From Nitrososphaerota archaeon (GTDB lineage: Archaea; Thermoproteota; Nitrososphaeria; Nitrososphaerales; CADDZS01): DNA of 40,598 bases. Shown here one piece after another: positions 33,207 to 39,862 of the stretch (within the stretch, counting starts at the first letter, position 1; each line of letters begins with the position of its first letter). The stretch is taken from NCBI GenBank assembly GCA_013288145.1, contig JABDCJ010000016.1:1-40598 (forward strand), in the 5' to 3' direction. Below the pieces are notes generated by a model that saw only the letters and a list, made by a program, of their open reading frames with translations, was not told the origin of the DNA and did not search any database. A program made the position numbers and the translations under genes.

Positions 33207-34229
33207 CTAAAAGCTATTGAAATTTCCACCGAACAGCGCAGATGAAATCTGATCTGCTTGGTTGCCCTGGCGTATCAGATCGCTTTGCTCGTATGCAGTG
33301 TCATTATAATTTCCCATCGTAAGTCCTATATTATCACTGAATGGTGCGACACCTCCTTCTGTCGATCCGAAACTTGCGGGTAATCCCTCGTCATAGTACA
33401 GGTACACAGCCCCCCAAGACTCGGGATATACGCTCCAGGTTGCGTTGTGCGGATCCGACCCATATACCAAGGTGTTCGCTTTGGTCAAAGTTGCCTGAAC
33501 AGTGTCAACTGTGAATCCGAGATCTTGTAACTGCGAGGCGAGAAAACCCGCGTAAGTGTCTCTGGTCGGATCGTCGATTCTCTGGACAAGATAAATCGTG
33601 ACTGGTTGTCCATTATACATCCAAGTTTTGTTTCCGCTACTCCCAGAGCTTGACAGTTGGGCGCCCTTTGAAATCAAGGTGCCGTAAATGCTCTGGTTAG
33701 CTAGAGCTAGGCTGTATTGGGAAAAACTCGAGTATCTTGCGGTGGTATTCGCCACAGTTAGCATGTCGGGCTGGCCCGCGAAAGCTGAAAGTGCTGGAAT
33801 GCCAAAGCCACCGAGCAGGTTATCGACGAAGTAATTTCGGTCCACAACGTAGTTGACTGCCTGCCTCACGGTTTCGAATTGAAATGGATTGAAGCCAAAG
33901 GTAGTGTTAACCGGATTCAGCAGAAGATCGTAAAGGGAGGATGGAGCCGAAATCTTGGAGAAGGAGCTGTTTAACTGCGACAATTCAGAAGGGGTTAGGG
34001 CGTAATCATAAGCAGCGATTTTGCCCGCGGCTAGATCCGCGGCCCCGGATTGATCATTTCCATTATAATCAGATAACGTAATAGAACTAAGATTCGGTCC
34101 GGATCCTGTTTGCCCGGATGTATTGAAAACAAACGCCGGCAACATCGCAAGAATTTGAATCGCAAATACTGAAAGAACCACGGCGACTATGAGCTTAGAA
34201 TAAATCCTATTTCTTTTGCTAAGAGCCAT
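33207..34229 (-). CDS. Substrate-binding protein of the peptide importer, N-terminal part before an in-frame TAG
   Basis: It begins with a signal peptide/anchor (KLIVAVVLSVFAIQILAMLPA after KRNRIYSK) and the family's lobe I features, including FQFETVRQAVNYVVDRNYFV, the peptide-binding protein core helix, and PVTIYLVQRIDDPTRDTYAGFLASQL. The frame stops at TAG 33207-33209 after NFNSF, inside the domain, and continues in the same frame to 31413. The total frame of 938 codons has the amber at codon 341. The promoter TATA lies at 34256-34267. Its position upstream of the two permeases and two ATPases fixes its role as solute receptor. Confidence 0.85.
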   Translation of the reverse strand: MALSKRNRIYSKLIVAVVLSVFAIQILAMLPAFVFNTSGQTGSGPNLSSITLSDYNGNDQSGAADLAAGKIAAYDYALTPSELSQLNSSFSKISAPSSLYDLLLNPVNTTFGFNPFQFETVRQAVNYVVDRNYFVDNLLGGFGIPALSAFAGQPDMLTVANTTARYSSFSQYSLALANQSIYGTLISKGAQLSSSGSSGNKTWMYNGQPVTIYLVQRIDDPTRDTYAGFLASQLQDLGFTVDTVQATLTKANTLVYGSDPHNATWSVYPESWGAVYLYYDEGLPASFGSTEGGVAPFSDNIGLTMGNYNDTAYEQSDLIRQGNQADQISSALFGGNFNSF

Positions 34230-34255
34230 CTAGCCCCTTGCAGTCTCAACCCTGT

Positions 34256-34267
34256 GCATATTTATCA
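34256..34267 (-). promoter_or_regulatory. TATA-like box for the peptide importer operon
   Basis: On the minus strand this reads TGATAAATATGC. The predicted transcript start near 34236 is about 7 bases before the ATG at 34229. Confidence 0.55.
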
Positions 34268-34367
34268 TTAGTTACCACGAATTTTGTCCGCAGATGTTGG
34301 GAATTGTTCTGTTTCGGACTCTAAGCGCTTTCGCAAATAATTGTTTTTCCGGTAAATATTAGAGCGT

Positions 34368-35768
34368 TCATTGTTCCACGATGTTTTTGTCAGCGACTAT
34401 CGCTTCTTGATCCGGTTCTAACAGCTGCGGGATCAGGGTCAAAAGAAGAATAGCCATCCAAGGAGTAGCTTCTCTCGGAAGTAAGAGTATCGCCGCACTA
34501 AATGTCTCAAAGACGATCGCTCGTCCCTTGGTTGAAAAGAGGGGCATCGCCAACGGCGTGATTCCCGCAAAATAATACTTGTACGCTCCCCTCCCGAAAA
34601 GGCTGATGAAAAGGAGAAGGACGGCTAAACTATACACAAGTAATTCATTTGGAATCGGCAATCGTTCGACAATTGGAAATGGAGTGATCGCAGTACGGGC
34701 ATCCGCCGGCTGTTTTCGAATTCTCAAAGCCTCAGCGCAACGTCTGATAACGTACAAGCCTGTACTCCTTAGATTACGGATTCCAATTCCGAACTGTAGC
34801 AAAACGACTGCGTATGCGATGCCAAAAACATAATTCAGATAATTGTAAGTGGCAACAGCGAATCCTTGGAGATCAACGAACTTTACGAGGCCGAGAAATG
34901 TCGTTAGTCGAGTTGGCTGGGAAAGATCGTATGAGAATGTTGTAGGATTAGTAGGACTCCCACCTGGAGGAATCCCAAATATCGGCAATTGAAGCGCCCA
35001 GAAATAAAGTTGAGGATTCTGAAAAATATAGGGCGTTGAGATGATGACCAGAATAGAAATAAAAAGAACAATGTAAGCGAGAATTTTCCTCCTAGATGAA
35101 TCAGCGCTTCTCATCATCCATATCAAGAAAATTGGGAAGAGTAGAACCGCGGTTTGTTTCAGTCCTGTTGCAACAGCAAGTGAGATCGATGAGAATGCCC
35201 ACTCCTTCTTCAACAGCAGATAGATAGAAAGAACAACGAAGAAGGTAGTCGGTGCTGGATTTAGCCACATGAGATCGTTGTAAAATAGATTGATTGGATT
35301 GAATATCCAAATCAGCGAAACTGCGAATGCAAGTTTGGAATTGCCCTTGAACAGGAACTCCTTTGCAATAAGGTAAAGCGGAATCACCGTGATCGCATCA
35401 AAGAACACAAGCGGCAAGGCAGAAGACCAGATGTAATTTAGAACTGCAAATCCCGAGATCAGGTAGAGAAAAAGCGGCGGATAGTTGTAAACTATAGGCA
35501 GATTGTAAGCACTCTTTCCGTCCAGAAATGGATTCACCAGACACCTCAGGTACAGGTCGCGATAATCGGTGTAGGCCTCGACATCTCCAAAGGGCGCTGA
35601 GTAGATCTGGATGCTGCCCGGCGAGGTAGTACCACAGGCTGTCAACTCCGTTCGCGTCGATAGAACGCCCATGATCGCGACGCCTAAGAGGAAAATCGAG
35701 AATTTTACAATGAGGGAGAGTGCAATTGTCGAACCCAATCCGTAGAGATGACGTTTTCCTCTACTCAT
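34368..35768 (-). CDS. Membrane glycosyltransferase of the GT-C type
   Basis: The 466-residue protein is highly hydrophobic with around nine or ten membrane segments. After the first helix comes a large external loop with FGDVEAYTDYRDLY, the place where GT-C enzymes carry their catalytic Asp. YNYPPLFLYL and WLNPAPTTFFVVLSIYLLLKKEW are typical of polyprenyl-phosphate-mannose-dependent transferases. It probably adds sugars to lipid-linked glycans or glycolipids. Start is ATG 35768. The neighbouring genes give no clue to the acceptor. Confidence 0.75.
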   Translation of the reverse strand: MSRGKRHLYGLGSTIALSLIVKFSIFLLGVAIMGVLSTRTELTACGTTSPGSIQIYSAPFGDVEAYTDYRDLYLRCLVNPFLDGKSAYNLPIVYNYPPLFLYLISGFAVLNYIWSSALPLVFFDAITVIPLYLIAKEFLFKGNSKLAFAVSLIWIFNPINLFYNDLMWLNPAPTTFFVVLSIYLLLKKEWAFSSISLAVATGLKQTAVLLFPIFLIWMMRSADSSRRKILAYIVLFISILVIISTPYIFQNPQLYFWALQLPIFGIPPGGSPTNPTTFSYDLSQPTRLTTFLGLVKFVDLQGFAVATYNYLNYVFGIAYAVVLLQFGIGIRNLRSTGLYVIRRCAEALRIRKQPADARTAITPFPIVERLPIPNELLVYSLAVLLLFISLFGRGAYKYYFAGITPLAMPLFSTKGRAIVFETFSAAILLLPREATPWMAILLLTLIPQLLEPDQEAIVADKNIVEQ

Positions 35769-35794
35769 TGTTTCGTAGCGATGCTTCCAAACTA

Positions 35795-35803
35795 GTTTTA
35801 AGC
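35795..35803 (+). promoter_or_regulatory. TATA-like box for the small membrane protein gene
   Basis: GTTTTAAGC lies about 30 bases before the TTG at 35829 and would give a near-leaderless transcript covering the two genes that follow. Confidence 0.4.
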
Positions 35804-35828
35804 GTATGAAATTATCATTGAAACCGTA

Positions 35829-35966
35829 TTGCCCTTCTATTCCGATCCCATCTTTCAGTGGGGGGTTTTGCTTGGCATTATAGCAGTATCATTCATAGCA
35901 ACTTTCGTTTCAGGTACTATTTTTGACGCGGAAGAAAATGCCGCTTCAATTAGCGAAGAAATCTAG
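35829..35966 (+). CDS. Small single-span membrane protein, 45 residues
   Basis: From TTG 35829 the frame reads MPFYSDPIFQWGVLLGIIAV and on through a hydrophobic span ending TFVSGTIF, followed by an acidic tail (DAEENAASISEEI). One membrane helix with a short outer N-terminus and a negatively charged C-terminus is a sensible small protein. It ends TAG 15 bases before the next gene and shares its likely promoter. The family is not recognised. Confidence 0.55.
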   Translation: MPFYSDPIFQWGVLLGIIAVSFIATFVSGTIFDAEENAASISEEI

Positions 35967-35981
35967 TACGCAGGATAGAGC

Positions 35982-36512
35982 TTGTTCTTGATCACATCGT
36001 TATTGAGATCAGGGTACCTTCAAACAGGAGTCGGAATCTCAGACCTGGTTGAATGGTTTGTCGCTTCAGTCGCCCTCGTCGTTGTGGTTACTCTCCTCTA
36101 CGTTTACGTCCTCGGGAGATCGCCTCCTCCTGAAGGTCTAACTGAGGCAAAACTCGAGATGCAAGAGCAGCAGATTGTTGCTATTGACGTTTCACCTATA
36201 ATTTCAGAAGCTAACTTGGCCCTTTCCAAGGGAGATCTACGACAAGCTGTTGAGCTTTCAGTTAGGGCAGTCAGCTTAACCCTGTCACAGATTCTTCGTG
36301 CCAAGGGAGCCGATCCTGCAAACATGAACGTAAGTGACATGGCCTATATCATACAGTCTCGATCTCCAGGTTCGCCCGATATTACGCAGCCTGCTTACCA
36401 GTTGAACTTGCTTCACTTGAAAATTGAAAGGGGAGAATCGGTTACTCCGCAGGAAGCAGAGTGGTCATTAAACACCGCGAGCTGGTTCGCTCGGCTTGAA
36501 TCGAATGCCTAG
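35982..36512 (+). CDS. Membrane-anchored protein with DUF4129-like C-terminus
   Basis: The 176-residue protein starts at TTG 35982. One hydrophobic helix (WFVASVALVVVVTLLYVYVLG, about 25-45) is followed by a cytoplasmic helical domain: ISEANLALSKGDLRQAVELSVRAVSLTLSQILRAKG and AYIIQSRSPGS. This resembles the C-terminal DUF4129/TPR-like helices seen in membrane-bound archaeal proteins next to transglutaminase or MoxR genes, but neither is here. The tail overlaps the next gene by 4 bases on the opposite strand. Function unknown. Confidence 0.65.
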   Translation: MFLITSLLRSGYLQTGVGISDLVEWFVASVALVVVVTLLYVYVLGRSPPPEGLTEAKLEMQEQQIVAIDVSPIISEANLALSKGDLRQAVELSVRAVSLTLSQILRAKGADPANMNVSDMAYIIQSRSPGSPDITQPAYQLNLLHLKIERGESVTPQEAEWSLNTASWFARLESNA

Positions 36513-36805
36513 GTTTGGTTTTGCACTAGCAAAAACGCTTTTTTATCTTTGATTGCTCGTTCCGTCTGACGAAGAACTTCGTCGAAGGATTGACCTAAAA
36601 CCTCGTATTTCAAATCTGCCTTTATCTTCTTGACTTTCTCAGAAACCGCTGACGAATCCTTTGCATCGATGATGATAACGGTGTTTCCCTTGAAATCTTT
36701 AGGGATGAGAATTGCGCGGTCTATCTGAACGAATTTCAAAAACATTCGAGCAGTCATGTACGGGTTCATCAGTTCGCCTAAGGTAACCCGAAGAGTGACC
36801 GGCAT
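36509..36805 (-). CDS. Small conserved-looking hypothetical protein
   Basis: The 98-residue protein has an alternating strand/helix pattern: LRVTLGELMNPYMTARMFLKFVQ, AILIPKDFKGNTVIIIDAKD, then two helices and AFLLVQNQT. I set the start at ATG 36805, because GGGAG lies 7 bases upstream; the longer frame would begin at GTG 36832. The mix of strand and helix fits a small alpha/beta domain. No family recognised. It ends TAG and is convergent with the DUF4129-like gene. Confidence 0.6.
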   Translation of the reverse strand: MPVTLRVTLGELMNPYMTARMFLKFVQIDRAILIPKDFKGNTVIIIDAKDSSAVSEKVKKIKADLKYEVLGQSFDEVLRQTERAIKDKKAFLLVQNQT

Positions 36806-36832
36806 CGAAAAGCTCCCTAAATCAAAGAGCAC

Positions 36833-36986
36833 GTGGAGCCCGGTAGTTATTCCTATCTACTGAAAAAAAGTTGTCGAGAAAAGCTCTCTGCTTTCTAAAA
36901 TCGAATTTTTGTCTCACTAATGAGCTGGCAGCTTACCAGCTATTACGGTCCATTAAACGATAATATCAGACTTCTATGACCCAGAA
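36833..36986. other. Intergenic stretch with a small hairpin
   Basis: No gene seen. AGCTGG (36923-36928) and CCAGCT (36936-36941) form a perfect 6-base stem with a 7-base loop, 46 bases beyond the stop of the zinc-finger-like gene at 36987. It might end that transcript, though no U-run follows. Confidence 0.3.
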
Positions 36987-37118
36987 TTAAGCGCTCATTC
37001 CGTGACTCTTCTGAAGATGATCACGGTAAAGATCGACGTGACTCTCTGAAAGTTCATCGATTTTCTTACTTGCTTCTTCGCATATTGGGCAAGGCATCGC
37101 TATCGCGTCAATGTTCAT
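36987..37118 (-). CDS. Mini C2H2 zinc-finger-like protein, 43 residues
   Basis: The minus-strand frame from ATG 37118 encodes MNIDAIAMPCPICEEASKKI and continues to LYRDHLQKSHGMSA. The CPIC pair and the H-x(4)-H pair (DHLQKSH) at normal C2H2 distance strongly suggest a single zinc finger. A second ATG (Met8) is at 37097. AT-rich CTTAATTAG near 37165 could be the TATA box. Such mini zinc-finger proteins are found in archaea and may bind DNA or RNA. It was too short for routine gene callers. Confidence 0.65.
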   Translation of the reverse strand: MNIDAIAMPCPICEEASKKIDELSESHVDLYRDHLQKSHGMSA

Positions 37119-37300
37119 GTTGTAGAACGGCAATCCAAATCCCAAGTACGTATTTGTACTCCAGTACTAATTAAGCTCAGTATTTCGTGTGTCGATACTA
37201 TCTCAATTGGTGCCGTTTCCCAATCGGCCGAGGCTGAAATTAAGGTTGCAAGAATTGATTTTTCCCTTTCTCCCAACTGATTGGACCGATCAAAAAGCGT

Positions 37301-37921
37301 TTGAATCATCTTGAATATGAAAATACGTTGCTTTTGCTACACTCATTACATCTGGAAAAAAAGGCAATCCGTTCGCTAGGAGTTGCCGAAAGTTTCAGAA
37401 AAGATCAGGAAATTTCGACGCTTGCGGGTGTCGTAATCCGGAGCGATCTGGTTATCGATGGTTTTGCGATCGGCAGACTAAAAGTATCTGGATCGGATGC
37501 GACCAAATCCGTCCTCAAACTGTACAAAGATCTCGAAAGAAACGACGTGAATGCAATAATAATCTCTGGGAGCGTGCTCAGCCTCTATAATGTCCTGGAC
37601 ATCGATGTCATATCTGAACAGCTCGAACTCCCCGTGATCGCGTTGAGTTTCAGTAAGGCGGCCTCAGATCTTGTGGCAAATGTTCGCGGAAGATTCAGCA
37701 ACAAGGTCGCTTCGGACAAAATTGCACTTTTGGAAAAACTGGGCAAAGCGGAGAAAATTAGACTGAAAACAGGCTACGACGTCTTCGTAAGGGTTGCAGG
37801 GATCACCCAGAACGTGTCCACGAGACTGCTCGACAAGTTCACTCTCCAGGGAGCAATTCCAGAGCCCATCCGCGTGGCAAGGCTCTTGGCAAAAACCATC
37901 GCTCCGTTAAGGGAAAAGTGA
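37301..37921 (+). CDS. DUF99 family protein
   Basis: The order of features fits DUF99: IRSLGVAESF near the N-terminus, a TLAGVVIRSDLVIDGFAIGRLKV strand pair, VSGSDATKSVLKLY, the NVLDIDVISEQLELPVIALSF segment that matches the family's D-x-x-x-x-P-V-I strand, and a C-terminal EPIRVARLLAKTI. The family has an RNase H-like, endonuclease V-related fold but no settled function. Start is TTG 37301. Its last 148 bases overlap the copper-protein frame on the other strand. Confidence 0.8.
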   Translation: MNHLEYENTLLLLHSLHLEKKAIRSLGVAESFRKDQEISTLAGVVIRSDLVIDGFAIGRLKVSGSDATKSVLKLYKDLERNDVNAIIISGSVLSLYNVLDIDVISEQLELPVIALSFSKAASDLVANVRGRFSNKVASDKIALLEKLGKAEKIRLKTGYDVFVRVAGITQNVSTRLLDKFTLQGAIPEPIRVARLLAKTIAPLREK

Positions 37922-38469
37922 ACCTTTGACAATATTGCAGCAGCTGCCGATTGACTTGTGGTGCTAGCCGAAGCGGAACTGGAAGAGCTCCCCGCGAGAA
38001 CTATGACCTCGCCGTGCATCCACGGATGGTAGGAGCACGTATAGTTGTAAGTTCCGGGGTTTGTAAAAGTGAAGTTTACCACAGAATTTGCTTGAATGTT
38101 GTTCCACGGCTGGCTAGTTGGTCCAAATGTATTGAATCTCGGATCAGGAGAGTTTAGAGCAGCCGTAACTGTGTGAACGCTAGAATCGTTATTTCTCCAA
38201 AATACGGTAGAGTTGTATCCCGCAACTACTGTTATCGCATCTGGCTCATAGTAAAATGGGGTTGGCTTTCCTGAGCTTCCCGCCCCAGTAGGGATCGTAA
38301 CATTCACAGTTATCTTCGTTGGAGGAACTACCACGATTGTGGTCGAAGTAGGAGCTACGGTTGGATAATAAACGACCTGGTAATAGCCAAGCAATGCAGC
38401 GGCAATTACCAGAATGACAATGATGACAGGCCCCGTCGCGGTAAGCGTCTTTGCGGGCGGCGAAGCCAT
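37774..38469 (-). CDS. Membrane-anchored blue copper protein (plastocyanin-like)
   Basis: A single-electron carrier. An N-terminal membrane anchor (GPVIIVILVIAAALLGYY) is followed by a Pro/Thr linker and a cupredoxin domain whose type-1 copper ligands are visible: H107 in SVHTV, and C153, H156 and M159 in CSYHPWMHG, numbered from the longer GTG start at 38493. I prefer ATG 38469, 16 bases after the start expected from a TATA at 38506-38514. After the domain, a Ser-rich linker runs into about 50 residues antisense to the DUF99 gene; this tail looks non-native. It probably takes electrons from the Rieske/cytochrome b complex encoded divergently. Confidence 0.85.
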   Translation of the reverse strand: MASPPAKTLTATGPVIIVILVIAAALLGYYQVVYYPTVAPTSTTIVVVPPTKITVNVTIPTGAGSSGKPTPFYYEPDAITVVAGYNSTVFWRNNDSSVHTVTAALNSPDPRFNTFGPTSQPWNNIQANSVVNFTFTNPGTYNYTCSYHPWMHGEVIVLAGSSSSSASASTTSQSAAAAILSKVHFSLNGAMVFAKSLATRMGSGIAPWRVNLSSSLVDTFWVIPATLTKTS

Positions 38470-38505
38470 TCTTCGATGATCAAAACAATCCACCTCGGAA
38501 ATGTT

Positions 38506-38514
38506 GATTTAAGG
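38506..38514 (-). promoter_or_regulatory. TATA-like box for the copper protein gene
   Basis: The minus strand reads CCTTAAATC here, about 40 bases before ATG 38469. It supports that start over the GTG at 38493, which would sit at or before the transcript start. Confidence 0.5.
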
Positions 38515-38680
38515 ATTATTGAATTGAGCAAAAAAAATTCCGACGCGTCATTTCCTGTTTTCGCGAAAAATATTTTTTCGATTAACCAAGGAATGAGACG
38601 ATCGATTATTTTTTGTGGTTCAACATTCCAACTAAACTTGTGCCACGTGGAATGAGAAATTTCTCTTTTCTTTCTCAATC

Positions 38681-38688
38681 TTTAAATA
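38681..38688 (+). promoter_or_regulatory. TATA-like box for the Rieske/cytochrome b genes
   Basis: TTTAAATA is about 45 bases before the TTG at 38729, predicting a transcript start near 38710 and a leader of about 19 bases. Confidence 0.55.
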
Positions 38689-38728
38689 CAATATTTGAAG
38701 CTTCGATCCTGATTAAGGTTCTCCTTTT

Positions 38729-39838
38729 TTGTCTGATAATCAAGACGAGCAAGAGAAGAAAGAGGAAAATAAATCATCTCAGAATTCTCAAGATAATTCT
38801 ACAACTACGAATGAAGATTCTGCTCAGAGTAAGGAGCAACCAAAGCCCGCAGCTCCTGCGCGGCCTACGGTAGGCACGCCAGTAAGCAGACCAAAAATCG
38901 GAACTCCAATAGGTACGCCGATAGGAACGTCCGCGGCAAAGCCCTCCGCTCCTTCATCTCCCTCTCCTCAAGCTTCCACTACAAGTACCCCGACGGTGGG
39001 CACTCCGGTCTCTAGACCGACCATCGGATCTCCTGTGCAGAGGCCGTCAATAGGAACGCCAGTGGGGACAAAGCCAGCTGTTGGAGCTCCAGTCGTCGCA
39101 AAACCCACAGCTCCAGTGGGAACAGCGACTCCGGCCGTAAGTCGACCTGTGATTTCTTCTCCAACCACATCTCGCCCTGGGACTCCTGTTAAGAAACCAG
39201 AATCGAAACAGGATATTTCCAGAAGAAACTTCATGCGGGGACTGGTAGCATTGGGAGGCGTGGTAGCTCTGCTCCAATTCGGTCCTCTTTTCCCGTTTCT
39301 TGAGGGTTCGGTGGGTGGGTCTACTATCTCAAAGCAGAACATTAATGATTCGATAACCGGAGCACCGGTCACAGCATCAACGTTTAGCGATCCGACTCAT
39401 GCGGACTGGGTGACTTTTGTATATCCGGCAACTGGAAATCCTAATGTCGATTCTGACACTTTTCGTCAGTGCGTCGCTATACGACTGCCTAAAGGTTTCA
39501 CTGCACCCCCCAATCTATCAGTGACCGATTCTGCCGGCAATGTTTACGTCGGGTTTAGCAGAGTTTGTGTTCACCTTTGGTGTCTTTGGAGTTACGTTGT
39601 CGCTGACTCACGAATGGAATGCCCATGTCACGGTAGTCAGTATGTCCCAGGTTCCGGGACTTATCCCGCGTTATCGTTGGCGGACATCAAGCCGCCTGGA
39701 CTAGCGGTTCAAGGTCCGGCTTCTCTCCAGACACCACCAAATAATCAATTACCAATTATTCATATAGGGATAAACGCGGACGGCTCGTTTTACGCGGACA
39801 ACATTATTGGGCAAATCGGTTGCGGTCAGTTATGTTAG
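38729..39838 (+). CDS. Rieske iron-sulfur protein with a long Pro/Thr-rich N-terminal extension
   Basis: The 369-residue protein is the high-potential iron-sulfur subunit of a quinol-oxidising complex. The cluster motif is CVHLWC (280-285) and CPCHGSQY (298-305): C280, H282, C298 and H301 bind the 2Fe-2S cluster, with C285 and C300 as the likely disulfide. An SRRNF twin-arginine-like motif (164-168) precedes one hydrophobic helix. Before it come about 160 residues of polar then GTPVSRP/IGTP repeats, a long cytoplasmic, probably disordered arm. Start is TTG 38729. The cytochrome b gene follows after 24 bases. It ends TAG. Confidence 0.93.
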   Translation: MSDNQDEQEKKEENKSSQNSQDNSTTTNEDSAQSKEQPKPAAPARPTVGTPVSRPKIGTPIGTPIGTSAAKPSAPSSPSPQASTTSTPTVGTPVSRPTIGSPVQRPSIGTPVGTKPAVGAPVVAKPTAPVGTATPAVSRPVISSPTTSRPGTPVKKPESKQDISRRNFMRGLVALGGVVALLQFGPLFPFLEGSVGGSTISKQNINDSITGAPVTASTFSDPTHADWVTFVYPATGNPNVDSDTFRQCVAIRLPKGFTAPPNLSVTDSAGNVYVGFSRVCVHLWCLWSYVVADSRMECPCHGSQYVPGSGTYPALSLADIKPPGLAVQGPASLQTPPNNQLPIIHIGINADGSFYADNIIGQIGCGQLC

Positions 39839-39862
39839 ATTGTGAATTGAAGGAATAGCAGA

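Noticed and set aside
37115..37309. 64-codon minus-strand frame overlapping the DUF99 start
   Set aside because: No motif, overlaps the start of a better-supported gene and the promoter region of the zinc-finger-like gene.
38613..38873. 86-codon plus-strand frame across the Rieske promoter
   Set aside because: Runs through the TATA box and out of phase into the Rieske gene; lysine/isoleucine-rich by AT content.
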